This document shows, one piece after another, positions 18,082 through 28,111 of a DNA stretch of 64,000 nt. Made by a program: the position numbers and the translations under genes. Under the pieces are notes generated by a model. It saw only the letters and a program-made list of their open reading frames with translations, was not told where the DNA came from and searched no databases. Location: the NCBI RefSeq assembly GCF_002960425.1, contig NZ_POIZ01000027.1, positions 1 to 64,000 on the forward strand. The letters are read 5' to 3'. Origin of the DNA: Streptococcus suis (GTDB taxonomy: Bacteria; Bacillota; Bacilli; Lactobacillales; Streptococcaceae). Numbering within the stretch: the first letter of the stretch is position 1; every line of letters begins with the position of its first letter.

Positions 18082-19515
18082 GTGGAAGAAAATAAGAATA
18101 AACTACCTTTGGAAAATGAAAAAGTTTTGGATTTCGAGGTAGCCAAAGATTTAACCATTGCAGAAGCTGTGAAAAAACATAAGGAAATTGAAGCAGGTGT
18201 GACGGAAGATGATAGTCTTTTAGACCGTTATATCAAGCAGCACCGTGATGAAATCGAATCACAGAAATTTGAAACCAAGGTCAATCATTTGTCCCTGGTG
18301 GAGCCTTCTACCGATGAAAAAGTAGATGTAGTACAGGCAGCAAGTCTTTCAACTACCTTGCCTGAGGATCTTCAAGTAGCTAGCCAGAAGGTAACAGAGC
18401 TTGTGGAAGAACCAACAGCGACCTTGGAAGAAACGATAGTTGCAGGCGCTGCTGTCGTTGACAGTGTAACAAGCACTCCTTTAGCTGAAGAGGATGATTG
18501 GGGTCAGGCAGAGGAAGCAGAGAAGGATAGAAAGAAAAAAATCTATTTCTGGTCTGCACTAGCAGCTCTCTTTCTTGCTATCCTCGCAACAGCCTTCATG
18601 TGGTTGAACTCTGTCAATAAATCGACCACAGAAACAGCTAGCAGTTCAAGCAGTAGTCAGACATCGACCACTGCAAGTAGCTCGGCCGATGCTAACAGCC
18701 TAGCTTTTGAACAGCTCTATACTAGCTTCTTTACAGACAGTAGTTTGACCAAACTGAAGAATTCCGAGTTTGGTAAATTGGCTGAGTTGAAGGCTCTCTT
18801 GGACAAGATGGATCCGAATTCGGAGACTTATAAAAAGGCTAAAGAACAGTACGATAGCCTTGAGAAAGCCATTGCTGCTATTCAGGCAATGAATGGGCAA
18901 TTCGATAAAGAGGTCATCGTAAATGGTGAAATTGATACAACTGCCACAGCTAAAGCAGATGCCAGTCTTTCAGCTACTAACACTGGTATTAGCTCGGTGG
19001 ATAGCTTATTGGCTTCTGTTGTCAATTTTGGACGTTCACAGCAGGAAGTGGCGGCTAGCTCGGCTACAGCCGTTGCTGCTCCAGCTGAGAATACTCAAGC
19101 TGCTGCGACAAGCACCGAGACCAGTGCCCCAGCTTCAACAGAGAGCGCAGTAGCTAGTGGTGTGGCTGTTACTTCTGTTTCTGGAGCAGCGACTGCCTAT
19201 GGTATTCCTGTACCAGATGGAGTAGTTCTGCAGCGTGATCGCAGCCGTGTGCCTTACAATCAAGCCATGATTGATGATGTCAACAATGAAGCTTGGACGT
19301 TTAACCCTGGTATACTAGAAAATATTGTGGCTATTTCGCAACAACGTGGCTATATTACTGGTAATCAATATATCTTGGAAAAAGTGAATATTATCAACGG
19401 TAATGGTTATTACAATATGTTTAAGCCAGATGGGACCTATCTCTTCTCGATTAACTGTAAAACGGGTTACTTTGTTGGTAATGGTGCTGGTCATTCGGAT
19501 GCCTTGGATTACTAA
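18082..19515 (+). CDS. mapZ: mid-cell anchored division protein MapZ
   Basis: A 477-residue bitopic membrane protein. The acidic cytoplasmic part (1-150) carries N-terminal motifs matching the FtsZ-binding end of MapZ/LocZ. One transmembrane helix follows basic residues (about 152-172, IYFWSALAALFLAILATAFMW). An extracellular part consists of a Ser/Thr-rich linker, a helical domain (about 210-290), a second Ala/Ser/Thr linker and a conserved C-terminal domain ending YFVGNGAGHSDALDY, which binds peptidoglycan. MapZ marks the division site before FtsZ in streptococci. The start is GTG 18082, five bases behind AGGAGG. Its position behind ypsC is the usual streptococcal arrangement. Confidence 0.9.
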   Translation: MEENKNKLPLENEKVLDFEVAKDLTIAEAVKKHKEIEAGVTEDDSLLDRYIKQHRDEIESQKFETKVNHLSLVEPSTDEKVDVVQAASLSTTLPEDLQVASQKVTELVEEPTATLEETIVAGAAVVDSVTSTPLAEEDDWGQAEEAEKDRKKKIYFWSALAALFLAILATAFMWLNSVNKSTTETASSSSSSQTSTTASSSADANSLAFEQLYTSFFTDSSLTKLKNSEFGKLAELKALLDKMDPNSETYKKAKEQYDSLEKAIAAIQAMNGQFDKEVIVNGEIDTTATAKADASLSATNTGISSVDSLLASVVNFGRSQQEVAASSATAVAAPAENTQAAATSTETSAPASTESAVASGVAVTSVSGAATAYGIPVPDGVVLQRDRSRVPYNQAMIDDVNNEAWTFNPGILENIVAISQQRGYITGNQYILEKVNIINGNGYYNMFKPDGTYLFSINCKTGYFVGNGAGHSDALDY

Positions 19516-19522
19516 GCAAAAC

Positions 19523-19549
19523 AAAAAAGCGGTTGACCCGCTTTTTTTT
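19523..19549. terminator. terminator between mapZ and luxS
   Basis: AAAAAGCGG and CCGCTTTTT pair around a short loop; A- and T-runs on both sides suit the convergent genes mapZ and luxS. Confidence 0.85.
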
Positions 19550-19561
19550 GTACCCTAGATC

Positions 19562-20044
19562 TTAGATCGGTTTTCTTTCAAAGGCATCGCTTGAAATGCC
19601 TTGTGAAACAATCAATTTTGCCCATTCTTTAGCTGAATGCAGGCTGTGGTCCTTGTAGTTGCCACAGGATTCAATGGTTGTCCCTGGGACGTCTTCCCAA
19701 GTAATGCCATCAGCAATTTCTTGCAAGCTAGCCTTGATGACTTGAGCGATTTCTGCAGGGTCTTGCTTGCCCCACATAATCATGTGGAAACCTGTACGGC
19801 AACCAAAAGGAGAGCAGTCAATCAAACCGTCAATGCGTTGACGAATGAGCTTGGCCAAAAGATGCTCGATAGTATGCAAACCAGCAGTATCCATGGCATT
19901 TTCGTTGGGTTGAATTAAACGAATGTCAAAATTTGTGATGATATCGCCTTTTGGCCCCACTTCCTCTGAAATCAAACGGACATAGGGTGCCTTAACAATG
20001 GTGTGGTCCAATTCAAAACTTTCAACGGTAACATCTTTTTTCAT
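19562..20044 (-). CDS. luxS: S-ribosylhomocysteine lyase LuxS
   Basis: A 160-residue metalloenzyme of the activated methyl cycle, cleaving S-ribosylhomocysteine to homocysteine and DPD, the precursor of autoinducer-2. The metal motif HTIEH (His57-His61) and the catalytic cysteine region [12 protein letters not shown] are present. The frame extends four codons further to a TTG at 20056, but that codon overlaps the GGAGG Shine-Dalgarno; ATG 20044 gives the canonical 160-residue length. It is a single-gene unit convergent with mapZ and divergent from rny. Confidence 0.97.
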   Translation of the reverse strand: MKKDVTVESFELDHTIVKAPYVRLISEEVGPKGDIITNFDIRLIQPNENAMDTAGLHTIEHLLAKLIRQRIDGLIDCSPFGCRTGFHMIMWGKQDPAEIAQVIKASLQEIADGITWEDVPGTTIESCGNYKDHSLHSAKEWAKLIVSQGISSDAFERKPI

Positions 20045-20172
20045 GTCTTCCTCCAAACTATTTGATGAATTTATTATAACATATTTGTCAATTTGGAATT
20101 GTGAAATCGGTTCAAATATGATAAAATAGAAACAGATTTTGTGAAAATCGAATTTAAAAAAGAGGTAGAAAT

Positions 20173-21786
20173 ATGGAACTCATTACACTTGTAGTGGCTC
20201 TTGTTTCTGCTCTCATTGGTTTAGTAATTGGCTACTTTGCCATTTCTTTGAAGATGAAATCTGCAAAAGAAACTGCAGAATTAACCCTTTTAAATGCAGA
20301 ACAAGAAGCTAGTAATGTTCGTGGTCGTGCGGAAGAAGAAGCGGAAGCTATTTTAAAAACAGCTGAACGTGACCGTCAGACCTTGAAAAAAGAATTACTC
20401 TTGGAAGCTAAGGAGGAGGCTCGTAAGTACCGAGAAGAAATCGCAGAAGAATTTAAGTCAGAACGTCAGGAATTGAAACAGATTGAAGTACGTTTAACCG
20501 AACGTGCCAGCAATTTGGATCGAAAAGATGACAATTTGACCAATAAAGAAAAGACTTTGGAGCAAAAAGAACAAAGTCTAACTGATAAATCTAAACACAT
20601 TGATGAGCGAGAGCAAGAAGTTGCTAAGTTAGAAGAGCAAAAAGCTCTTGAATTAGAACGTGTGGCAGCACTCAGTCAAGAAGAAGCTAAAGACATTATC
20701 TTGACCGATACTCGCGACAAGTTAACGCATGAAATCGCAACTCAAATTCGTGATGCTGAACGTGAGGTCAAAGAGCGTTCGGACAAGATGGCCAAAGACT
20801 TGTTGGCCCAAGCCATGCAACGGATTTCAGGTGAGTATGTGGCAGAACAAACTATCACATCTGTTCATTTGCCAGATGATGCCATGAAAGGTCGGATTAT
20901 TGGACGCGAAGGGCGTAACATCCGTACCTTTGAAAGTCTGACTGGTATTGATGTTATCATTGATGATACGCCAGAAGTCGTTGTCTTATCAGGTTTTGAC
21001 CCAATTCGTCGTGAAATTGCTCGCATGACTATGGAAACCTTGCTTCAAGATGGTCGGATTCACCCGGCTCGTATTGAGGAATTGGTTGAAAAACACCGTG
21101 TGGAAATGGACAATCGCATCCGTGAGTATGGTGAGGCTGCTGCCTACGAAGTTGGCGCACCGAACCTTCACCCAGATTTGATTAAGATTATGGGACGTTT
21201 GCATTTCCGTACCTCTTATGGTCAAAATGTTCTTCGTCACTCGATTGAAGTGGCCAAATTAGCTGGGGTCCTCGCTGCTGAGTTGGGCGAAAATGTCAAC
21301 TTAGCTCGCCGTGCAGGTTTCCTCCACGATGTTGGTAAGGCCATTGACCGTGAGGTAGATGGTAGCCACGTTGAAATTGGAACAGAATTGGCTAAGAAGT
21401 ACAAGGAGCATCCGATTGTGGTTAACACCATTGCCAGCCACCATGGAGATGTAGAAGCGACAAGTACCATTGCTGTTATCGTAGCGGCGGCTGATGCCTT
21501 GAGTGCAGCTCGCCCAGGTTCTCGCCGTGAGTCTATGGAAGCCTACATCAAGCGTCTACAAGACTTGGAAGAAATTGCCAATAGCTTTGATGGAATTAAA
21601 CAATCCTATGCTATTCAAGCAGGTCGAGAAGTGCGGATTATTGTTCATCCGAATAAGATTTCAGATGATCAAATTACCATCTTGGCCCATGATGTCCGTG
21701 AGAAAATCGAAAATAACTTGGATTATCCAGGAAATATCAAAATCACTGTCATCCGGGAAACAAGAGCAACTGATATTGCTAAATAA
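20173..21786 (+). CDS. rny: ribonuclease Y
   Basis: A 537-residue membrane-anchored endoribonuclease that initiates mRNA decay in Firmicutes. Domain order: N-terminal transmembrane helix (about 3-25), a long highly charged coiled coil (about 30-200), a KH domain (about 225-285, [15 protein letters not shown]) and an HD hydrolase domain (about 350-450) with the metal motif [10 protein letters not shown]. The C-terminal region ending [15 protein letters not shown] is conserved. Start ATG 20173 has an AGAGGTAG site. A terminator-like hairpin separates it from gmk. Confidence 0.96.
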   Translation: MELITLVVALVSALIGLVIGYFAISLKMKSAKETAELTLLNAEQEASNVRGRAEEEAEAILKTAERDRQTLKKELLLEAKEEARKYREEIAEEFKSERQELKQIEVRLTERASNLDRKDDNLTNKEKTLEQKEQSLTDKSKHIDEREQEVAKLEEQKALELERVAALSQEEAKDIILTDTRDKLTHEIATQIRDAEREVKERSDKMAKDLLAQAMQRISGEYVAEQTITSVHLPDDAMKGRIIGREGRNIRTFESLTGIDVIIDDTPEVVVLSGFDPIRREIARMTMETLLQDGRIHPARIEELVEKHRVEMDNRIREYGEAAAYEVGAPNLHPDLIKIMGRLHFRTSYGQNVLRHSIEVAKLAGVLAAELGENVNLARRAGFLHDVGKAIDREVDGSHVEIGTELAKKYKEHPIVVNTIASHHGDVEATSTIAVIVAAADALSAARPGSRRESMEAYIKRLQDLEEIANSFDGIKQSYAIQAGREVRIIVHPNKISDDQITILAHDVREKIENNLDYPGNIKITVIRETRATDIAK

Positions 21787-21793
21787 GTTAGGG

Positions 21794-22527
<734 letters not shown>

Positions 22528-22561
22528 CAGAACCTTAATAGAAAGTAGAGAGAATCCTATT

Positions 22562-22876
22562 ATGATGTTGAAACCATCTATTGATACCTTGTTGGATAAG
22601 GTACCATCTAAGTACTCATTGGTTATTCTTGAGGCCAAACGTGCCCATGAATTAGAAGCAGGTGCCAAGCCAACTCAAGAATTTACTTCTGTAAAATCAA
22701 CCCTTCGTGCCTTGGAAGAAATTGAATCTGGTAATGTGGTTATCCACCCAGACCCAGAAGCAAAACGAGAGGCAGTTCGTCGCCGTGCCGAAGAGGCGAA
22801 GCGTTTGGCGGAAGAAGAAGAGAAGAAAATCAAGGAACAAATCGCTAAAGAAAAAGAAGAAGGCGAAAAGATTTAA
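22562..22876 (+). CDS. rpoZ: RNA polymerase omega subunit
   Basis: A 104-residue protein matching the omega subunit, which assists assembly of beta-prime into RNA polymerase. The family core [20 protein letters not shown] and [11 protein letters not shown] are present, followed by [10 protein letters not shown] and a charged C-terminal tail rich in Glu and Lys. Two ATG codons in a row (22562 and 22565) could serve as the start; the upstream site is weak (GAGAGAA). It lies between gmk and priA. Confidence 0.95.
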   Translation: MMLKPSIDTLLDKVPSKYSLVILEAKRAHELEAGAKPTQEFTSVKSTLRALEEIESGNVVIHPDPEAKREAVRRRAEEAKRLAEEEEKKIKEQIAKEKEEGEKI

Positions 22877-22880
22877 TAAA

Positions 22881-22913
22881 AAACTCGGTTGGGATTACCA
22901 TCCGGGTTTCTTT
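22881..22913 (+). terminator. hairpin between rpoZ and priA
   Basis: AACTCGG and CCGGGTT pair with a further TGG/CCA inside, followed by TCTTTTC. It may act as a partial terminator, since the priA start is only 40 bp further on. Confidence 0.6.
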
Positions 22914-22954
22914 TCACTTACGGATTGATAGAATATTTACAGAAAGGAGGCAGT

Positions 22955-25345
22955 ATGTTAGCACAGGTTATTGTAGACGTCCCTTTGATGCAGACAGATC
23001 AAGCCTATTCCTACCGCGTTCCAGCTGAGTTGGAAGAGGTGCTCATGGTTGGTGTGCGTGTCCACGTCCCCTTTGGCAAGGGAAATCGGCTGATTCAAGG
23101 GATTGTGGTTGATTTGATTGATGAAGATGACGTAAATAAGATACAAGACTTGAAAGAGCTTGCTGAGGTTCTGGACTATAGTCCCGTTCTCAATCAAGAG
23201 CAATTTTGGTTGGCGGACCAGATGAGGAAGTCAGTCTTCTCCTATAAAATTACCCTCTTAAAATCCATGCTGCCCAGCTTGCTCAATTCGACCTATGACA
23301 AATTGCTCCGTCCAGGGCTTGGTTTGGAAATGGCAGAGCAGCTTAGTCTATTTGGTGATAAGGAGCAGATCCGTTTTTCTGACTTGGACGTGACAGAGCA
23401 AGGAAAAATCATGCGCCTCGCCCAGTCAGGAAAAATCTTGGTAGACTATGTGGCCAAGGATAAGAAACAAATTAAGACAGAAAAATGGTACCGTGTTTGT
23501 TTGGAGAAATTACGAGAAGCAGAAATCAGCAATCGAGCCAAGAAACGCCAGCAATTAAGGGAATTTCTTCTTGAACACTCTGAAGACCAGCTCCTTTCAA
23601 ACCTAAAATCGGACTATTCAGCTGATACGCTCCGCTATTTCCAAGAAAATGGCTATATAGAAGTCTGGGAAGAGGAAGTGTCGCGGACTCAGGGTGTTTT
23701 TGATAAGGTGGAAAAAACGCAGGCCTTGGATTTGAATCCGGAGCAGGCCATTGCGGTTCGTGAGATTGTGGCCTCTATCGGTCAGGAAAGTCAGACCTAT
23801 TTGCTTCAAGGAGTGACTGGTTCTGGGAAGACGGAGGTTTATCTCCAGGTCATTGATAGGGTTTTAAAAATGGGGAAAACGGCTATTATGCTGGTACCTG
23901 AAATTTCCTTGACCCCTCAGATGACCAATCGTTTCATCTCTCGTTTTGGTCAGCAGGTTGCTATTTTGCATTCGGGCTTGTCTGAGGGTGAGAAGTATGA
24001 CGAGTGGCGGAAGATTGAGGCGGGAAATGCCCAGGTGGTTGTCGGAGCTCGCTCAGCTATTTTTGCACCATTGACAAACTTAGGTGTTATCATCATTGAT
24101 GAAGAGCATGAGGCGACCTACAAGCAGGACAGCAATCCGCGCTACCATGCACGTGATGTGGCAAAGTTGCGGGCTGATTATAATCGGGCAACTCTGGTCT
24201 TGGGGTCTGCTACGCCCAGTCTTGAAACACGGGCTCGGGCTAGTCGAGGAGTTTATGGAAGGCTGACTCTTAACCAGAGGGCCAATCCCTTGGCTCGTAT
24301 TCCAGAAGTGGAAGTTGTGGATTTCCGTGATTACATTGGTCAGCAGGAGGCTAGTAGTTTTACCCCTATTCTGATTGATAAGATTAAAGAAAAGCTGGCT
24401 CGTAAGGAACAGGTCGTTCTTATGTTGAATCGGCGTGGTTATTCTTCTTTTGTCATGTGTCGTGATTGTGGGAGTGTTGACCAGTGTCCCAACTGTGATA
24501 TTTCCCTGACGCTCCACATGGACACAAAAACAATGAATTGCCACTACTGCGGTTTTCAAAAGGGGATTCCTCAGACCTGTCCAAACTGTCAAAGTCGTTC
24601 CATTCGTTATTATGGTACGGGTACGCAAAAGGCCTACGATGAATTGCAGGAGCTCTTGCCAGAAGCTAGAATTTTGCGTATGGATGTGGATACTACCAAG
24701 AAAAAAGGTGCTCATGAGGACTTGCTCGAACGGTTTGGTCGAGGCGAAGCGGATATTCTTCTGGGAACTCAGATGATTGCCAAGGGCTTGGATTTTCCCA
24801 ATGTAACGCTGGTTGGGGTGCTCAATGCTGATACGGCCCTCAATTTGCCTGATTTTCGGTCTTCTGAGCGGACCTTCCAGTTGCTAACTCAGGTAGCCGG
24901 TCGGGCCGGTCGAGCTGATAAGGAAGGGGAAGTCCTGATTCAGACCTATAACCCCAATCATTATGCCATTGCTTTTGCTAAAGAGCAGGATTATGAAGGT
25001 TTCTATCGTTATGAGATGGGCATTCGGAAAAATCTTGGCTATCCACCTTACTATTTTACCGTTGGCTTAACCTTTTCGCACAAGTCGGAAGAAGTTGTCG
25101 TGAAAAAAGCCTATGAAACAGTAGCCTTTCTCCGTCAACACTTAACAGATGCAATTCAAATCCTGGGACCGACGCCCAAGCCCATTGCCAGAACCCATAA
25201 TCTCTACCACTACCAGATTATCTTGAAATACCGGCATGAAGACCGATTGGAAGAAGTCTTGAACCAGATTTTGGATTGGACACAGGAGAGAGAAAATCAA
25301 GATTTGCGGCTGATTATTGACAATGAACCGCAGAATATGATGTGA
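22955..25345 (+). CDS. priA: primosomal protein N', replication restart helicase
   Basis: A 796-residue 3'-5' DNA helicase that reloads the replisome at stalled forks. The N-terminal DNA-binding domain (1-200) is followed by the helicase core with Walker A GVTGSGKTEVY, Walker B IIIDEEHE, and motif VAGRAGRADK. Eight cysteines in pairs (CRDCGSVDQCPNC, CHYCG, CPNC) form the two zinc sites between helicase motifs. ATG 22955, five bases behind AAAGGAGG, is the start; the longer frame from 22889 is not. In related streptococci the next gene is fmt; here a decayed MerR gene follows instead. Confidence 0.95.
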   Translation: MLAQVIVDVPLMQTDQAYSYRVPAELEEVLMVGVRVHVPFGKGNRLIQGIVVDLIDEDDVNKIQDLKELAEVLDYSPVLNQEQFWLADQMRKSVFSYKITLLKSMLPSLLNSTYDKLLRPGLGLEMAEQLSLFGDKEQIRFSDLDVTEQGKIMRLAQSGKILVDYVAKDKKQIKTEKWYRVCLEKLREAEISNRAKKRQQLREFLLEHSEDQLLSNLKSDYSADTLRYFQENGYIEVWEEEVSRTQGVFDKVEKTQALDLNPEQAIAVREIVASIGQESQTYLLQGVTGSGKTEVYLQVIDRVLKMGKTAIMLVPEISLTPQMTNRFISRFGQQVAILHSGLSEGEKYDEWRKIEAGNAQVVVGARSAIFAPLTNLGVIIIDEEHEATYKQDSNPRYHARDVAKLRADYNRATLVLGSATPSLETRARASRGVYGRLTLNQRANPLARIPEVEVVDFRDYIGQQEASSFTPILIDKIKEKLARKEQVVLMLNRRGYSSFVMCRDCGSVDQCPNCDISLTLHMDTKTMNCHYCGFQKGIPQTCPNCQSRSIRYYGTGTQKAYDELQELLPEARILRMDVDTTKKKGAHEDLLERFGRGEADILLGTQMIAKGLDFPNVTLVGVLNADTALNLPDFRSSERTFQLLTQVAGRAGRADKEGEVLIQTYNPNHYAIAFAKEQDYEGFYRYEMGIRKNLGYPPYYFTVGLTFSHKSEEVVVKKAYETVAFLRQHLTDAIQILGPTPKPIARTHNLYHYQIILKYRHEDRLEEVLNQILDWTQERENQDLRLIIDNEPQNMM

Positions 25346-25367
25346 TACCTTCACTAGAAAGAAGCTT

Positions 25368-25839
25368 ATGAGCCTACTACCAATCAATCAATTTGCAAAA
25401 AGAGCGGGGTAACTTCCGAAACCCTGCGGCACTATGATCGTATTGGTCTCCTAAAACCCTATTCTCAAAATGAGAGTGGGGTTCGTTTTTACCATGTAGA
25501 GCAATATGAAAAACTCAGTACCATCAAGGAATTAAAATCTTTGGGTTTGACCTTGGCAGAAATAAAGGACTTTTTGAGGACTGTCAGATACAAACAAGTA
25601 TGAATCTGATAGAATATCAATTACAGGTTGTCCGACAAGGTCAGGATCACTTGAGAAAAAAATTAGTCAGACGGCAAGAATTTTTGCAAGAGGTTCTGCA
25701 GGGAGACTATGAATTCCTGGTTGTCCGAAAGCAGTTGCCAGAAGTATCATTTTTACGTCAAAGTCTATACTTTGAAAATCCAGTTCAGTTATACGAAGCG
25801 GTTATGGAAACGAATAGAATAAATCCTACTGACTTATAG
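25368..25839 (+). pseudogene. MerR-family regulator, two frameshifts
   Basis: Reading from ATG 25368 gives SLLPINQFAKRAG, then a stop. Shifting frame continues with VTSETLRHYDRIGLLKPYSQ, a typical MerR winged-helix, up to LAEIKDF. A second shift is needed to continue into the coiled-coil part MNLIEYQLQVVRQGQDHLRK, ending at 25839. Each shift equals the loss of one base in a homopolymer (a G-run near 25408 and a T-run near 25570). The original protein would have had about 155 residues. It is a relic unless both shifts are sequencing errors. No target can be inferred. Confidence 0.8.
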
Positions 25840-25986
25840 CTAAAGCTATTTTGAGTTTAATAAATGGTTAATGAATTATTAGATACCAGTGAAACATTTT
25901 GAGTCATACAGCTGATTCTTAAGCTGTTTTTTCTTACACGGAAAATTGCGAAAATCGTGAAATTGTTTTCAGTAAGCTGTTTTCGC

Positions 25987-26014
25987 TTGCACATTTTCTA
26001 TATTATGGTATAAT
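25987..26014 (+). promoter_or_regulatory. promoter of the rpsF-ssb-rpsR operon
   Basis: TTGCAC at 25987-25992, 16-bp spacer, TATAAT at 26009-26014. The start would lie near 26021, leaving a leader of about 65 bases. Confidence 0.75.
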
Positions 26015-26020
26015 TATTTT

Positions 26021-26080
26021 CTGTGAGTATCCCTCACTTACTCGTGGCTAGACCATGAGTCATTAGACCAAAAGGAGGAA
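26021..26080 (+). promoter_or_regulatory. rpsF leader hairpin, possible S6:S18 autoregulatory site
   Basis: The leader contains a 7-bp hairpin CTCGTGG CTAGA CCATGAG (26041-26059) just ahead of the AAAGGAGG ribosome site. Firmicute rpsF leaders carry an RNA bound by the S6:S18 complex; the position fits, but I cannot confirm all the conserved bases. Confidence 0.45.
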
Positions 26081-26087
26081 CATATCA

Positions 26088-26378
26088 ATGGCTAAATACG
26101 AAATTCTTTATATTATTCGTCCAAACATTGAAGAAGAAGCTAAAAACGCTTTGGTAGCACGCTTTGACTCTATCTTGACTGACAACGGTGCAACGATCGT
26201 TGAATCAAAAGCATGGGAAAAACGTCGCCTTGCATACGAAATCAAAGATTTCCGCGAAGGTTTGTACCATATCGTTAACGTTGAAGCAAGCAACGATGAA
26301 GCTCTTAAAGAGTTTGACCGTTTGTCAAAAATCAACGGCGACATTCTTCGTCACATGATTGTCAAACTTGACGCGTAA
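26088..26378 (+). CDS. rpsF: 30S ribosomal protein S6
   Basis: A 96-residue ribosomal protein with the S6 fold: [19 protein letters not shown] at the start, then [20 protein letters not shown] and YHIVNVEAS. It binds the central domain of 16S rRNA together with S18. Strong SD (AAAGGAGG), highly biased codons, first gene of rpsF-ssb-rpsR. Confidence 0.97.
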   Translation: MAKYEILYIIRPNIEEEAKNALVARFDSILTDNGATIVESKAWEKRRLAYEIKDFREGLYHIVNVEASNDEALKEFDRLSKINGDILRHMIVKLDA

Positions 26379-26389
26379 GAAGGTAGTTT

Positions 26390-26884
26390 ATGATTAATAA
26401 TGTAGTATTGGTTGGTCGTATGACCCGTGATGCAGAACTTCGTTATACTCCGTCTAACCAAGCTGTTGCGACTTTTACTTTGGCGGTTAACCGCAATTTT
26501 AAAAATCAAAATGGTGAGCGTGAAACGGACTTTATCAACGTAGTCATTTGGCGTCAACAAGCTGAGAATTTGGCGAATTGGGCTAAGAAAGGTGCTCTGA
26601 TTGGTGTTACAGGTCGTATCCAGACTCGTAGCTATGATAACCAGCAGGGACAGCGTGTCTACGTGACTGAGGTGCTTGCAGATAGTTTCCAACTCTTGGA
26701 AAGCCGTACTGCCCGTGAAGGTCAAGGTGGTGCTTATTCGGCTGGCAACTCGTTTGCTGGTGGGAATGATTACAGTTCGCCTTATCAAGCACCTGCACAA
26801 TCTACACCAAACTTCGCTCGAGAAGAAAGTCCATTTGGAGCAAGCAATCCAATGGATATATCAGACGATGACCTGCCATTCTAG
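26390..26884 (+). CDS. ssb: single-stranded DNA-binding protein
   Basis: A 164-residue SSB: OB-fold in residues 1-105 ([37 protein letters not shown]), a flexible Gln/Ser/Asn-rich linker, and the acidic C-terminal peptide DISDDDLPF that recruits replication and repair proteins. It is the general housekeeping SSB, lying between rpsF and rpsR as in most Firmicutes; start ATG 26390 is 12 bp behind the rpsF stop. Confidence 0.97.
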   Translation: MINNVVLVGRMTRDAELRYTPSNQAVATFTLAVNRNFKNQNGERETDFINVVIWRQQAENLANWAKKGALIGVTGRIQTRSYDNQQGQRVYVTEVLADSFQLLESRTAREGQGGAYSAGNSFAGGNDYSSPYQAPAQSTPNFAREESPFGASNPMDISDDDLPF

Positions 26885-26916
26885 GTCTGAAAATAATAAT
26901 ATAAAGGAGAACACAC

Positions 26917-27156
26917 ATGGCTCAACAACGTCGTGGCGGTTTCAAACGCCGTAAAAAAGTTGACTATATCGCAGCTAACAAAATTGAATATGTTGATTAC
27001 AAAGATACTGAGCTTCTTAGCCGTTTCATTTCTGAACGTGGAAAAATCCTTCCACGCCGTGTAACTGGAACTTCAGCTAAAAACCAACGTAAAGTAACAA
27101 CAGCTATCAAACGTGCTCGCGTTATGGCATTGCTACCATTCGTAAACGAAGATTAA
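26917..27156 (+). CDS. rpsR: 30S ribosomal protein S18
   Basis: A 79-residue basic protein with the S18 signature [23 protein letters not shown] (centre) and [20 protein letters not shown]. Partner of S6 on the small subunit. Last gene of the operon, followed immediately by a strong terminator that is also the first unit of a hairpin array. Confidence 0.97.
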   Translation: MAQQRRGGFKRRKKVDYIAANKIEYVDYKDTELLSRFISERGKILPRRVTGTSAKNQRKVTTAIKRARVMALLPFVNED

Positions 27157-27159
27157 AAA

Positions 27160-27183
27160 AACAACCCCGACGGGTTGTTTTTT
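27160..27183 (+). terminator. terminator of the rpsF operon
   Basis: ACAACCC CGAC GGGTTGT followed by six T residues, four bases behind the rpsR stop. Confidence 0.9.
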
Positions 27184-27300
27184 CATGAGCTTGAAAATGA
27201 GAAAGCGAGTAGGTCCAGTGGACCATTTTTTCTTGCGCTCTGGAAATATGAAAAGCGCAATAACAGTATGGACTGTTTTTTCATGAGCTTGAAAATAAGC
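27160..27300 (+). repeat. array of terminator-like hairpins with a conserved linker
   Basis: Three hairpins of unrelated stem sequence follow one another: ACAACCC/GGGTTGT (27161-27178), GGTCC/GGACC (27212-27224), AACAGT/ACTGTT (27262-27277), each ending in about six T residues. The linker CATGAGCTTGAAAAT occurs at 27184-27198 and again at 27282-27296. A diverged version between (27232-27260) forms its own stem TTGCGCT/AGCGCAA. The rest of the gap to 27439 shows no gene. Confidence 0.65.
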
Positions 27301-27439
27301 AAGTGAAGAATATTATCTATCCAGTCTGTTTCAGCTGATTATACAGGCTTATGTCAATGAATAGCATTTCCAGGTGTCTTGATAGCTGGACTGTATAGAT
27401 GGATAAAAGCGACTGGAATATTCCAATCGCTTTGTTTTA

Positions 27440-28096
27440 TTATTGAACTGGTGACATGGCATTGCGGATATTGTATTTCTTCTTCAAGAAGTAGCGACCT
27501 CCGAAAGCTGCAGCTCCAATAAGGATGGTAACAAGTGGAGGCAAGACAGGGTTTAGGCTAGTAGGGATTAGTGCTGCCAAGAGGAAGACAAGTGACCACG
27601 CCAGTGTAGCAAGACCAAGGAAGAGGACTGCTTTCAGTAATTTAGGGCGTTGGCCAGTTTTGATTTGCTCTCTGTAAACGAAGTGATACATAAAGTACAT
27701 ACCTGCCCCGACACCAAAACCAATAACTAAGAGGGTAAAGAATCCATATTGGGCACCTTGTCCTAACAAGTTCATCAAGCCATTGATACCAGCGATGATA
27801 GCCAGCATAAAGAGACTAGAATCCAGCCACATCAACCAAGGATTTTCGTTGTATTCTACCTGGTCTTTCTTCTCTTGTTCAGAAAGGCTCTTGCTAGCTG
27901 CCCACTCACTTGGTGCTCCATAGAGATTGCGAGCTGTTACGCCAGTTTTTTGTTTCTCGATAATAGTCGGCAAGATTTCTTCCAAGAGTTCTTTAATTTC
28001 ACTATCAGACTTACCATCTTTGATAAGCTGGTTGGTTGCGATGTGGATGAATTCCTGGTTTTTCTTGGTTAATTCTTTAAATTCTGTAAATGACAT
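27440..28096 (-). CDS. DUF1129 membrane protein
   Basis: A 218-residue protein of the DUF1129 family. The N-terminal 90 residues are soluble and helical (ELTKKNQEFIHIATNQLIKDG, then LLEEILPTIIEKQKTG and LYGAPSEW), followed by four hydrophobic segments (about 90-115, 120-140, 155-178, 183-203). The start follows AGGAGAT. It is directly behind corA on the same strand (15 bp), a pairing common in streptococci, and is probably cotranscribed with it. Function is unknown; similar N-terminal modules occur in membrane proteins controlled by PadR regulators. Confidence 0.82.
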   Translation of the reverse strand: MSFTEFKELTKKNQEFIHIATNQLIKDGKSDSEIKELLEEILPTIIEKQKTGVTARNLYGAPSEWAASKSLSEQEKKDQVEYNENPWLMWLDSSLFMLAIIAGINGLMNLLGQGAQYGFFTLLVIGFGVGAGMYFMYHFVYREQIKTGQRPKLLKAVLFLGLATLAWSLVFLLAALIPTSLNPVLPPLVTILIGAAAFGGRYFLKKKYNIRNAMSPVQ

Positions 28097-28111
28097 TGTA
28101 ATCTCCTAATG

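Noticed and set aside
24080..24715. 211-codon open frame antisense to priA
   Set aside because: It overlaps conserved helicase motifs of priA and has no independent coding evidence.
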